Positions 1 through 8,705 of a stretch of 64,000 bases of DNA are shown in pieces (the first letter of the stretch is position 1; each line of letters starts with the position of its first letter). This stretch comes from Spirochaetota bacterium (GTDB lineage Bacteria > Spirochaetota > UBA4802 > UBA5550). The notes below the pieces were generated by a model. The model saw only the letters and a list, made by a program, of their open reading frames with translations, ran no database searches and had not been told where the DNA came from. Location: contig JALOTL010000006.1 of the NCBI GenBank assembly GCA_025457915.1, positions 62,001-126,000 on the forward strand. The letters are read 5' to 3'. Made by a program: the position numbers and the translations under genes.

Positions 1-1
1 C

Positions 2-775
2 ATAGATTTTTTTATAATTTGGTACCTTGGAATCGTTTTAAAAAGTTACTGGGCTTTCCCCGATAAAATATGGTTGAAGATCCTGACGGGAATCGCGGCA
101 ATCTGGATACTGGTCTCGCTCCATTTCGGCATCGGAATCAACTCAACGGATATCTTCGAACCCGACATGATCAGCCTCTGGATATTCGGATACATGCTTG
201 TTATGATAGGAATCTGCGGCGGAATGATTTTCGCCTTCACTGAATTTTCACGGAAAAAAAACATATCCGCGGCCAGATTCAACGCCCTTAAAAAACTGTT
301 TCCTTTCGGGCTCTGGGCCATGAATATTTACCTGGCATACTACATTCTTGAAACAATTCATTTCAAAAAAATACTTCCCGGTATAGTTTTATGGGCAGTC
401 CTTACCGGATCAGGATTCGCGGTTTTTCATTTCCTGGAGAAAAAGGCCCTGGCCAAGAACGGCTCAATTTTTCCGGATAAATTCCGAAAATTTTCAAAAA
501 GATACATCCTCCCTTTCATAATAATAACTCTCCTGTGCCTGTGGGATGAAATATATATCTGGGGAAAAATCACACCCGCACTTAAAAGAAATGAGAGCGT
601 TTCAGCGGCAGGCCTCATGGTTTATCTTTTTTTCTCCGGGATCATCCCTATGAGGCTCATGCTCGTTTTCCAGCCGCCTGTAAATATCTACAATATTCTA
701 ATTGGGCTCTTCAGCATGGGTTATTTCATTATTTCCTTATTAAATCTGCTGAAATCGATTTTCCCGCAGGGATAA
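2..775 (+). CDS. Multi-pass membrane protein, 5' end outside the window
   Basis: The reading frame is open from the first bases of the window, so the true start lies upstream; the in-frame TTG at 74 is not a convincing start. The visible 257 residues are mostly long hydrophobic segments (about seven predicted membrane spans) separated by short basic loops, so this is an integral inner-membrane protein. I do not recognise the family: there is no nucleotide-binding motif and no obvious charged residue pattern inside the spans. It ends 43 bases before the convergent DUF3124 gene. No strong terminator is visible between them, only A/T-rich runs. Function unknown. Confidence 0.7.
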   Translation: MDFFIIWYLGIVLKSYWAFPDKIWLKILTGIAAIWILVSLHFGIGINSTDIFEPDMISLWIFGYMLVMIGICGGMIFAFTEFSRKKNISAARFNALKKLFPFGLWAMNIYLAYYILETIHFKKILPGIVLWAVLTGSGFAVFHFLEKKALAKNGSIFPDKFRKFSKRYILPFIIITLLCLWDEIYIWGKITPALKRNESVSAAGLMVYLFFSGIIPMRLMLVFQPPVNIYNILIGLFSMGYFIISLLNLLKSIFPQG

Positions 776-818
776 AATACTTCAAAAAATTTTGATGGTA
801 AAAATTTTTTTTGATCGA

Positions 819-1286
819 TCAATCGAGTATCCTTTTCCCGCGGGAGCTGAAGGATATACCCTGCTGTCCCTTGGTTCCTATCATAATCGACTCGATTATC
901 GGTTCATTTACTGCATTTTCCGCTGACCATCTCACGATAAAACTGGCACCCGGTCCTCCGGTCAGATCTGATTCCCTGATGACAAAAGTCAGGGCTTCAA
1001 TCGGTTTAATATAACGCCGTTCCTTTGCATAGCTTCTTACCAGTTTCCCCGATGTGTCGTGATAATCTACTGACATGATCGTTATGGCCTGTTTCATGTC
1101 TATGTTGCGGATGCTCAGCGTAACCGCCAGATCGAATTCTCTATTTTTATCACCGTGATAAATTGATGAATACACCGGAACATAAACAATCCCCGATTTC
1201 ACTTTCCCCGCACTTTTTGTAAAAACGTTATGGGGCATCAATAAAATAAACGCGGATAATAAAACAGCAATTTTAAATTTTAGCAT
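819..1286 (-). CDS. Exported DUF3124 domain protein
   Basis: 155 residues. The N-terminus is a signal peptide (basic start, hydrophobic core about residues 6-18), so the protein is probably periplasmic. The mature part carries the hallmark of DUF3124, a VYVPVYSSIYHGD segment near residue 35 followed by a beta-rich region with LAVTLSIRN. The molecular function of DUF3124 is not known. The start is supported by an AAGGAAGG ribosome site a few bases upstream of the ATG. It lies 23 bases downstream of the Kef-type antiporter gene on the same strand, so the two are probably co-transcribed. Confidence 0.8.
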   Translation of the reverse strand: MLKFKIAVLLSAFILLMPHNVFTKSAGKVKSGIVYVPVYSSIYHGDKNREFDLAVTLSIRNIDMKQAITIMSVDYHDTSGKLVRSYAKERRYIKPIEALTFVIRESDLTGGPGASFIVRWSAENAVNEPIIESIMIGTKGQQGISFSSRGKRILD

Positions 1287-1309
1287 TTTATCCCTTCCTT
1301 CCCGTGAAA

Positions 1310-3271
1310 TTAAATTGATTTAATAAACTGTTCAAACTTTTTCCTGCTTTCACTGTCCCCTATGACGGCCAGATAATCATCCGGCATGACAATGAAAGAT
1401 GTTTCCGGATTCGGGATTACATTCCCATCCCTTAAAACAGCAACGATTGACGCTCCAGTACTGGTCCGGATTTTTAAATCGCCTATGGCTTTCCCTGCCG
1501 CACTGCTATTTTTATCCAATACATACCAGCCAGTTTCCAGGAAAAGCGAAGAATCCTTCATCTTTAACAGTAATTCCTTGTCAATTCTGTCATTTATAAA
1601 CAGACCGTAATTCTTTCTCCTTATGTCGTCAGAGATACGCTGTATTGACCCGGCGGAAATTCCGAGGTGAAGCAGGGATTTTCGCAACATCTCAAGACCG
1701 CCCTCAAATTCCGGCTGAATAACTTCATTTACACCCGTCTTTTCAAGACCGCGCGCCCCGTCCTCGCTCCCGGATCTCGCTATGATCACGAGTCTGTTAT
1801 TTATTTTTTTTGATGCTGATGCGATTTCAATGGCAATCCATGAAGAAGGAACTGTTATTATCAGGAGAATCGAATCCATCAAACATGATGCATTTAATAC
1901 CGGCTCCGATGATGCATCCCCGTATATGGCCGGGAAGCCGGAGTTTTTGGCCGCCTCAAACCTCCTGTAATCCTGCTCAATTATTATAAAACTGAAACCA
2001 AGATCGTTAAGTATTTCACCAATAATATACCCAACCCTGCCGCCGCCCGCAATAACAATATGGTTCTCCAGGCCTACGACCGGTATGTTTACGCTGTTGA
2101 ATGCCTCTTTCCTGAAAAAACTTTTTTTTAGCGCGTACAGGGGCACAACAGCTGTAGACAGAAACGGTGAAATCAGCATGGTTATTGTTATTACCGACAA
2201 AAGAAGGGTATAAAATTCCTTATCGATAATGCCGGAATTAACGCCGGACCTGGCAATAATGAATGAAAACTCGCCTATCTGCGAGAGCCCCAGCGCCAGT
2301 GCAAGAGGTACGATATTGCGGTATTTGAATAGAACAGCGATGCCCGAAAAAATAATCATCTTGCCGGACATCACGAGGGCCACTATTATCGAAATCATGG
2401 TTATATTCTTTAAAATATAAGACGGATCAAGCAGCATGCCGATTGATGTGAAAAAAATGAGGCCGAAAATATCCTTTAACGGCGATATGTCGCTGATGGA
2501 CCTGTAGCTGTAATCAGACTGATTTATAGCCATGCCGGCCATGAAAGCGCCCAGCGCCATAGACAGGCCGAAAAGATGAGATATGTAGCCTACTCCAAGA
2601 CAGATTGCCGTGATCGAAACGAGGAAAAGCTCACGTGAATTAAGCCTGGAAACATGCCTGAGTACATACGGGATCGCCTTCATACCGAGAGTCAGGGTTA
2701 TCAATATCAGGATGAAGGCCTTGAGAATTACAACCGGAATCAAACTCAAACCGTAATTCATGTTTCCAAGATATGGAATTACAATCATAAGCGGAATGGC
2801 GGCAAGGTCCTGGACAATAAGCATCCCGATCATAACCCTTGCCGAAAGCGCACCTATCAGCCCCCTTCCGGAAAGAAATTTAAGAACAATCATGGTACTT
2901 GACAATGAAATTATCACCCCTAAAACGATCGATTGGGTATCCCGGAATCCAAGAAGACGTCCGATAAAGAAGCCGCAAGCAATGGAGAGAACCAGCTGGA
3001 TCGGGGTGCCGATCAACGCGATCAGCTTCACACCAGATAATTCCTTTAATGAAAGATCGAGCCCAATGGAAAATAAAAGAAGGGCAACGCCTATTTCAGC
3101 GAGAAGCTCAATCTGTGCAGTATCGCCGACCGTTATTCCTCCCGTGTGGGGACCGATAAAAATCCCAGCGATGATATATCCGACGAATGCAGGGACTTTC
3201 AATCGATTCGCAATAAATCCGAAAAAGAATCCGGCAATGACGATTAAAACAAGATCTTCCGCTATTCCCAT
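1310..3271 (-). CDS. Kef-type monovalent cation:proton antiporter with RCK domains
   Basis: 653 residues with CPA2-family architecture. About 12 membrane spans fill residues 1-385. A TrkA-N (RCK) Rossmann domain follows from about residue 400 with the nucleotide-binding GGGRVG motif and a downstream acidic residue (IIEQD). A TrkA-C ligand-binding domain occupies about residues 570-645. The family exchanges K+ or Na+ for protons across the inner membrane, gated through nucleotide or ligand binding by the RCK part. The length is typical of KefB/KefC-like proteins with TrkA-C. It precedes the DUF3124 gene in a likely two-gene operon. Ion specificity cannot be read from sequence alone. Confidence 0.9.
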   Translation of the reverse strand: MGIAEDLVLIVIAGFFFGFIANRLKVPAFVGYIIAGIFIGPHTGGITVGDTAQIELLAEIGVALLLFSIGLDLSLKELSGVKLIALIGTPIQLVLSIACGFFIGRLLGFRDTQSIVLGVIISLSSTMIVLKFLSGRGLIGALSARVMIGMLIVQDLAAIPLMIVIPYLGNMNYGLSLIPVVILKAFILILITLTLGMKAIPYVLRHVSRLNSRELFLVSITAICLGVGYISHLFGLSMALGAFMAGMAINQSDYSYRSISDISPLKDIFGLIFFTSIGMLLDPSYILKNITMISIIVALVMSGKMIIFSGIAVLFKYRNIVPLALALGLSQIGEFSFIIARSGVNSGIIDKEFYTLLLSVITITMLISPFLSTAVVPLYALKKSFFRKEAFNSVNIPVVGLENHIVIAGGGRVGYIIGEILNDLGFSFIIIEQDYRRFEAAKNSGFPAIYGDASSEPVLNASCLMDSILLIITVPSSWIAIEIASASKKINNRLVIIARSGSEDGARGLEKTGVNEVIQPEFEGGLEMLRKSLLHLGISAGSIQRISDDIRRKNYGLFINDRIDKELLLKMKDSSLFLETGWYVLDKNSSAAGKAIGDLKIRTSTGASIVAVLRDGNVIPNPETSFIVMPDDYLAVIGDSESRKKFEQFIKSI

Positions 3272-3524
3272 GTTGTATCAATCCGTGAATTGTTGATAAA
3301 TAATACTGAATTCAACTTGTCTGTTTCAATGATTTTTTGATCTATCTTCAATTAAAATTATCTTCACAAAATAAAATTATTGGTTTGAATTCCATGTTTT
3401 CAGAGGTGACGTGAGGATTTGATATTACGCTTTCGGCAATTATTCTATGAATTATCAAATTCTGATTCCATACCGTCAAAATCTGTAAATCTATTATGAT
3501 CCGCCATTATTCAGGCGTATGTAT

Positions 3525-5156
3525 TCAAGTTTTCCATGAAGAAAACATTTTTTTAATTAAAAAAAACGGGACATTGAACGCACCCTTTAAATAATCGGTT
3601 ACGGACAATGGCAGGGCGAGCTTCAATGACAACCTGAGTTTTTCATAAACATTCCTGTCGTAGGGAAACCACCACATGTTCCGGCGCGACCGGATTATAT
3701 CCCAATTGATAAGCTTGGCGCGCGTCATTTCAAGCAATCCCAGTTTCGAATGCGTGAATCCGATGCCTGATTTTTTCCATCCACTCCAGGGAGTTTCCGG
3801 CTGGCCGTGCGTATAAAGGTGGTCGTTTATGGTGACAACCCCGGCTTCGATCCTCCGTGCAAGTTCTATGCCTTTTTTAATATTTCGTGTCCATACCGAA
3901 GCTGTAAGTCCCATCGTGGAATCATTCGCCAGTTTCACGGCCTCGTCTATGGTATTGAATTTCATCACCGGGACTACCGGTCCGAATGTTTCATTTTTCA
4001 TTATATCCATACCGTGATTTACATCGTACATTAATATCGGAGGATAAAATGATCCCCTTTTTTTGACGCCCCTTGAGGAAACGGCCGATATCTTCGCCCC
4101 TTTCTTCAACGCGTCATTAACCTGCATTTCAACCTTTTCCCACTGTTCCCCTGTAGTCATGGATCCGATATCCACGTTGAAATCCCTGTCTTCACCGAAT
4201 CGCAGCGCCTTGGTTTTTTTCGATAGCAGTTCGAGCATTTTATCATAGACCGTGTCGTGCACATAGAGTCTCTCAACACTGCCGCAGGATTGCCCGGCAT
4301 TCTGATATCCGGCCCATGCCGCTCCGTTTGACGCCCTTTCCAGATCGGCGTCGGGAAGGACAATCATAGCGTCCTTACCGCCGAGTTCAAGCGAGACCGG
4401 AATCAGCCGTCTTGACGCCTTGGTCATTATCTCCCTCCCTGTTTCAGTCGAGCCTGTAAAAAAAATCTTGTCCGCATTGTTTTCTATCAGAGCGTCGACT
4501 ATCCTGTCACCCGGCCCGACAAGGAGGCGGAACAATCCGTCAGGGAGATCGCCGTATTTGATGATTTTATCTATCTCGACACCTACCATCGTCGTGGAAG
4601 TGGAAACCTTCAGCATCACGGCATTTCCTGCCATTAGTCCCATGACTACTTCTCCGAAGGGAATTGATAACGGATAGTTCCACGGGCTTATTATTCCCAC
4701 TACCCTCAGCGGGTATCTTTCAATTACATTTCGCTTGTTGAAAAAAAGAACGCTCGCAACTGGAAGTTTTTCTCTTTTCAATATTTTTTCAGCATTTTGG
4801 GAATACCATTCCGCAGAAAGCGCAGCCGGTATTACCTCGGTGGCCATGGCGTCCACCCTCGTTTTCCCGGAGCTCTCGCTTATTACCGTTGCGATTTCAT
4901 CAGGATTCTTGAGAATATAGTTTCTTATTTTTCGGATATGTTCCTTTCTCTGCCTGTATGACAGCAATGACCATTCGGATTGCGCTTTCCTGGCCTGCTT
5001 CATCATTTCAGCCATTTTTGAAAGATCCGTAACTGGAACAAGACCAATTTTTTTTCCTGTTGCCGGATTAATACTGGGAACAGGTTTATTTACAGCGGTT
5101 CTTTTTAAAGATGATTTATTATTCACTGCTTTCTTATTTATTCTTTTTACAGGCAT
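3525..5156 (-). CDS. NAD(P)-dependent aldehyde dehydrogenase
   Basis: 543 residues, ALDH superfamily; oxidises an aldehyde to the acid with NAD(P). Visible residues: PWN with the oxyanion-hole Asn160, cofactor-loop motif FTGSTETG (233-240), general base Glu257 in ELGGKD, nucleophile Cys291 in GQSC, and ETFGP near residue 400. All catalytic positions are present. There is a basic N-terminal extension of about 25 residues and a C-terminal tail of about 60 residues with a hydrophobic stretch, a pattern seen in fatty-aldehyde-type ALDHs that associate with membranes. The substrate is not determined. It is monocistronic, with an AAGGAG ribosome site and its own promoter upstream. Confidence 0.92.
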   Translation of the reverse strand: MPVKRINKKAVNNKSSLKRTAVNKPVPSINPATGKKIGLVPVTDLSKMAEMMKQARKAQSEWSLLSYRQRKEHIRKIRNYILKNPDEIATVISESSGKTRVDAMATEVIPAALSAEWYSQNAEKILKREKLPVASVLFFNKRNVIERYPLRVVGIISPWNYPLSIPFGEVVMGLMAGNAVMLKVSTSTTMVGVEIDKIIKYGDLPDGLFRLLVGPGDRIVDALIENNADKIFFTGSTETGREIMTKASRRLIPVSLELGGKDAMIVLPDADLERASNGAAWAGYQNAGQSCGSVERLYVHDTVYDKMLELLSKKTKALRFGEDRDFNVDIGSMTTGEQWEKVEMQVNDALKKGAKISAVSSRGVKKRGSFYPPILMYDVNHGMDIMKNETFGPVVPVMKFNTIDEAVKLANDSTMGLTASVWTRNIKKGIELARRIEAGVVTINDHLYTHGQPETPWSGWKKSGIGFTHSKLGLLEMTRAKLINWDIIRSRRNMWWFPYDRNVYEKLRLSLKLALPLSVTDYLKGAFNVPFFLIKKMFSSWKT

Positions 5157-5241
5157 ATTTTACTCCTTTTCAATTATGCAATTAATCTTAAATACATTAA
5201 CTTGTTCATTAAATTATCTTATTAATTGTTTAAATTATATT

Positions 5242-5270
5242 AAATTATTTAATTATTACGGAAATGTCAA
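5242..5270 (-). promoter_or_regulatory. Candidate sigma-70-type promoter of the aldehyde dehydrogenase gene
   Basis: On the minus strand TTGACA (5265-5270) is followed after 17 bases by TAATTT (5242-5247). It lies about 85 bases before the ALDH start, in a very AT-rich gap, and there is a good AAGGAG ribosome site near 5161-5167. Confidence 0.5.
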
Positions 5271-5306
5271 AAAATATGAATTGTTTTGTATTGTCCCGGA
5301 TCTGCT

Positions 5307-6083
5307 TTATACGATCAAATCGTGTATAATTGAAAAAAACCTGTTCTTCGAGTACATCTCATTCCAGGGATAATGCCCGCATTTATCAAGAAGTATGAAG
5401 GTAAAATCCTTTATGATACCCTTCAAGATGGATTTTATCGCCGCGTAAGGATGAGGATCATGGTCACCGTGAATTCCAACTACAGGGCATTTTATTTTTT
5501 TGCATGATTCCAGCAGCGCTCCACTGCTTCTCAGACGCAGGGACTCGGCGGAGATTTTTCTGAAATTAAGCACATTAAAGTCCGTCACGGTTGCTACGCA
5601 GGATATTCTACTGTAAAAATCTGTTTTTCCAGTCAGATCATTCATCATTTCCAGTATCAGGTTCGGGTCATCGTTTTTATCGATCATGCGGCCAAGTTCC
5701 TCCAGCCTGGTCCTGTCGTCAGGCGAAAGACGGGAGGTTCTCGTCCTGTTGACAGTCATGGACTGCCCGATTTCCATGGGCGGCGTCCCGACAAGTATAA
5801 GACTTTTAACCATTCCCGGATGGATGGATGCAAACAATATCGAAAGCCATGCGCCCCAGGAATGTCCGACCAGATGAAGGGGAACTGCGGCATTGTTTTC
5901 AAGAATTTGAGCCATTTCCTTCAGCAGGCCGTCAATCGTATCCAGGGTTTGCATGGGTTCGATAATTCCTGCATGTTTCGACAGCTCTTCTGCGACCGGC
6001 ATCATGTCACCGCAGGCCCCTGGACCGCCGTGAATTACCGCGACACTGAAAGGAGGAGTTCCGTATGTTCTGGGATTTTCCAT
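5307..6083 (-). CDS. Alpha/beta hydrolase (proline iminopeptidase-like)
   Basis: About 258 residues from the ATG at 6083. The frame stays open to 6173, but that extra 30-residue segment is low-complexity and aromatic, so I prefer MENPRTYG as the start; neither start has a clear ribosome site. The features are those of a serine hydrolase: oxyanion-hole motif HGGPG near the N-terminus, nucleophile elbow GHSWG, an acid in HGDHD and a C-terminal His in KCGHYPW. HGGPG is typical of proline iminopeptidases and related hydrolases, but the substrate cannot be deduced. Probably cytoplasmic. It lies 23 bases from the end of the convergently numbered frame of osmC on the same strand. Confidence 0.8.
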   Translation of the reverse strand: MENPRTYGTPPFSVAVIHGGPGACGDMMPVAEELSKHAGIIEPMQTLDTIDGLLKEMAQILENNAAVPLHLVGHSWGAWLSILFASIHPGMVKSLILVGTPPMEIGQSMTVNRTRTSRLSPDDRTRLEELGRMIDKNDDPNLILEMMNDLTGKTDFYSRISCVATVTDFNVLNFRKISAESLRLRSSGALLESCKKIKCPVVGIHGDHDPHPYAAIKSILKGIIKDFTFILLDKCGHYPWNEMYSKNRFFSIIHDLIV

Positions 6084-6192
6084 TATGAAAAAATTCAAAA
6101 TTGAAATGATGAAAAAAAACCGGCAATAAGCAGGGGGATAAAAACACATGAAAACCGCATGGTGAGATAGCAATAATAAACTCCGGGTGATT

Positions 6193-6624
6193 TCAGTCTA
6201 TTTTTTCGCCATTCAGAAAAACTGACCAGTTTAATTCACATGCCTTCTTCACCATCGCACCGATTGAACAATAGGTGTCCTGCGAAAGCCTTACCGCTTT
6301 TATAAGCCTTCCCCTGTCCACGTCGCCTTCAACACGGTATGTCAGATCAATTTTTGTAAAAACTTTAGGATCTTCGTCTCTTTCGAAAGCGTTGACTTCA
6401 ATAATAAATTTTTCAGGCAGGACTGCCCTCATCCTGTTCAACATGAAAATGACATCCATGCCGGTGCAGCCGGCAATGGATTGGAGGAAAAGCTGTTTGG
6501 GGGTCTGTCCCTTTCCCTCTCCGCCCATTTCCCTGTCAGTAACGTCCATTTTCGCGGAGATAGAAACCGTCTCACCCGAACCCTCGAACTGCATTTTGTC
6601 ATTCCATGCGACGATAATCTTCAT
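6193..6624 (-). CDS. OsmC/Ohr family protein
   Basis: 143 residues, the usual length. OsmC-family proteins reduce organic hydroperoxides with a pair of cysteines; here Cys53 (in AGCTG) and Cys119 (in YCSIG) are both in the expected places. The TPKQLFLQSIAGC segment is characteristic of the YhfA/OsmC-like subgroup, whose physiological substrate is less clear than for Ohr. Cytoplasmic. It sits between the DUF362 gene (71 bases upstream) and the alpha/beta hydrolase on the same strand, so a shared transcript is possible. Confidence 0.88.
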   Translation of the reverse strand: MKIIVAWNDKMQFEGSGETVSISAKMDVTDREMGGEGKGQTPKQLFLQSIAGCTGMDVIFMLNRMRAVLPEKFIIEVNAFERDEDPKVFTKIDLTYRVEGDVDRGRLIKAVRLSQDTYCSIGAMVKKACELNWSVFLNGEKID

Positions 6625-6694
6625 GAAAGATTCCCTTTAGAAAAATGAATAATATCAATACAGATATTCTCTGAACGGCAGCCTGATAATAAAT

Positions 6695-7867
6695 TTAAAC
6701 CATTCTCAATCCTTTTGATATTGATAATATTTTTCTTATAAGCGGTTTTTTAAGTTCAATCGCACCCTCCGGGCATATTTCCTGGCAGCAATAACACCTG
6801 ATGCATTTTTTATAATCGTGAACCGGAGGGTTTTCATTTTCCTTTCCACGCCAATTTACTGATTTCGGGGCGGTCGGGCATATGGATATGCAGAGTCCGC
6901 ATGAAACGCATTTTTTTTCAATGATAGAGGGCCTTGGAACGAGCCTGTTTCTTGCAAAGTTAATGAAGCCGGATTTCCTGAATGGCTTCAACGGTGAACG
7001 GTCTATGTCGAATTCAGGGCAGATGAAATCTTCAATTTTATCCCCGGCCAGTTTAATTTCTTCCTCAAGAAAGGTCCCCATCCCGGCCTCGCTCCCGTAC
7101 CTGATGGTGGGCACAAGTCCCGGGTCAAGTCCAATCATCCTGCAGACGGTAGCGTCAAGGGCGATCGGGTCCCGTGAAACTAGTATAACATTCATTTTTC
7201 TGGGAATGCCGCCCCTGGGCCCGTTCCCTTCCATGGCCCATATGCCGTCCATTATGTACAGGGCCGGGTTGACAAGCAAGTTGAGGTCTACAAGCATCCT
7301 GGCGAAATCTTCAGCATCCGGGAGCTTGATATGGTATTCGCCCTTTCTCACGCCCGGCACGCACCCGAACTGATTTTTAACGCAGCCCGTAAATTTTTCG
7401 AACGCGTGCGTCTTGAGTTTTGGAAGACTTATGATGATATCGGTGTCCAGCACCCCCTTTGCAATTGTGAATTTTTTATTCTGCACGCCCTTTTCGAAAT
7501 ATACTTCCACCGGCGTTTTAAAATCGGCTTCAGCTATTTTCAGATCCTGCACGGCCTGGAAAAGCCCGGCTTTTCTGGACGCAGACTCAGTTCCACCCAC
7601 CGCGGGGGAATCACCGTAACTCAGAACTGCCCCGGCTGATATCAATATCTCTGCCGCTGCCCTGAAAACTGACGGATGTGTGTTGACGCACTTCTCGGGT
7701 GGATCTCCCACCAGGAGATTCGGCTTCAGAAGCACTTTCTGGCCTTTTATTATGAGATTATCAATACCGACGGCAAGCTCAATTCCGCGGGCAACGGAAT
7801 TTTTTACCATGTTGTAATCATAGCTCCCGCATTTGACAACGGCTACTGTGGAAATTTTATCGTGCAA
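6695..7867 (-). CDS. DUF362 protein with two 4Fe-4S clusters
   Basis: 390 residues. The N-terminal 280 residues form a DUF362 domain, including a KPNLL motif near residue 47 and a conserved LPKLKTH segment. The C-terminus holds two ferredoxin-type cluster motifs, CVSCGLCISICP and CIRCYCCQEICP. Proteins of this type are common in anaerobes and are annotated as iron-sulfur cluster-binding proteins of unknown reaction. The short C-terminal tail is basic. The closely following coordinates of the coiled-coil gene (start 21 bases beyond) suggest an operon reading coiled-coil protein, then DUF362, then perhaps osmC. Confidence 0.9.
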   Translation of the reverse strand: MHDKISTVAVVKCGSYDYNMVKNSVARGIELAVGIDNLIIKGQKVLLKPNLLVGDPPEKCVNTHPSVFRAAAEILISAGAVLSYGDSPAVGGTESASRKAGLFQAVQDLKIAEADFKTPVEVYFEKGVQNKKFTIAKGVLDTDIIISLPKLKTHAFEKFTGCVKNQFGCVPGVRKGEYHIKLPDAEDFARMLVDLNLLVNPALYIMDGIWAMEGNGPRGGIPRKMNVILVSRDPIALDATVCRMIGLDPGLVPTIRYGSEAGMGTFLEEEIKLAGDKIEDFICPEFDIDRSPLKPFRKSGFINFARNRLVPRPSIIEKKCVSCGLCISICPTAPKSVNWRGKENENPPVHDYKKCIRCYCCQEICPEGAIELKKPLIRKILSISKGLRMV

Positions 7868-7887
7868 CTATCCGTTTTCCGTATAAA

Positions 7888-8190
7888 TTATTGCTTCTTT
7901 TTAAATTTATCAAGGGCCTTTTCAATTGAACTTGAGAGTTCCTTGATGGCGATATCAGCGCCTTTTTTAAGCTCATCAAGCCCTTCTCCGCCTGCCGATT
8001 TCAGTTCTTTCAGCTTCAGTTCCGCTTCTTTCTTTTTGACCTTGAGGTCTTCCACCAGTTTGCCCAGGTCCTCGTTCATGACGGCCGCGGTATCGTTTCC
8101 CTTTTTTCTCAATTCCTCGATCTGAACGTCCCACTCATTGAGTTTGTCTGCCATCAGTTTTAAAAAAGTCTTTTTATCTTCCATATCCAT
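7888..8190 (-). CDS. Small charged coiled-coil protein
   Basis: 100 residues, almost entirely Lys, Glu, Asp, Leu and Ala with heptad-like spacing, predicted to be one long helix or coiled coil (about residues 15-95). There is no signal peptide and no catalytic motif. It resembles short stress-associated coiled-coil proteins in composition only. The first ATG is preceded by an AGGGAG-like ribosome site; a second in-frame ATG is two codons later. It is probably the first gene of the run that continues with the DUF362 gene. Function unknown. Confidence 0.72.
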   Translation of the reverse strand: MDMEDKKTFLKLMADKLNEWDVQIEELRKKGNDTAAVMNEDLGKLVEDLKVKKKEAELKLKELKSAGGEGLDELKKGADIAIKELSSSIEKALDKFKKKQ

Positions 8191-8474
8191 CTCCCTAAAA
8201 TATAATTTATCAAAAACAATGGAATTATAATTGGGCTCAATGCCTTAAATCAAATTAAGTCCTTCATTTTCTGCTGCTGTTTTTCGAACCGCAAAACATA
8301 AAGTGGTTACAGCCGAATCAGAAAATATTTATTAATTTTTAAGGTATTATGCAATTATACCTGAATAATATATTATAAAATGAAATATAATCAAGCAATT
8401 TGTTTATAGACATGCATTCATTTTTATTAAATACGGCCTGTTATAATGATATTTTATTTTTAAAGGCATTTTAT

Positions 8475-8503
8475 TTGACAAATCTACTGATACCGGATAT
8501 ATA
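8475..8503 (+). promoter_or_regulatory. Candidate promoter TTGACA-17-TATATA
   Basis: TTGACA at 8475-8480 and TATATA at 8498-8503 with exactly 17 bases between. A transcript would start near 8510, leaving about 195 bases before the esterase start; this leader contains a possible 20-residue peptide. Confidence 0.55.
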
Positions 8504-8533
8504 TTTATTATAATTTGACCTCTCTATTAAATA

Positions 8534-8596
8534 ATGCATGGAATATTATTAATTTTAGCCGCCTTGGCGATATCCGTTTCAGCAGGCCTTTATTAA
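8534..8596 (+). CDS. Possible 20-residue hydrophobic peptide
   Basis: A short frame from ATG at 8534 encodes MHGILLILAALAISVSAGLY and then stops at TAA. It is just downstream of the promoter at 8475-8503 and reads like a single membrane segment or a signal-peptide remnant. There is no recognisable ribosome site. It could be a small membrane peptide, a leftover of a lost gene, or chance. Confidence 0.2.
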   Translation: MHGILLILAALAISVSAGLY

Positions 8597-8705
8597 AAAA
8601 TCCAATTTAAATCAGGAGAACGGGTTCAAAGTAATTTCCCGGTCCGCTGATGGCATGCACTCCATCATTTATTGATAAAAAAAAGAAAAGGATGAAAAAC
8701 AATTC

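Larger units (their letters stand above)
8191..8705. other. AT-rich intergenic region between divergent genes
   Basis: 515 bases between the minus-strand coiled-coil gene and the plus-strand esterase gene. It is strongly AT-rich. It contains one good plus-strand promoter (8475-8503), a 20-codon frame (8534-8596) and an AAGGA site close to the esterase start. No RNA gene or clear terminator was seen. Confidence 0.6.

Noticed and set aside
2760-3296. 178-codon plus-strand frame
   Set aside because: Antisense to the Kef-type antiporter, with no family signature.
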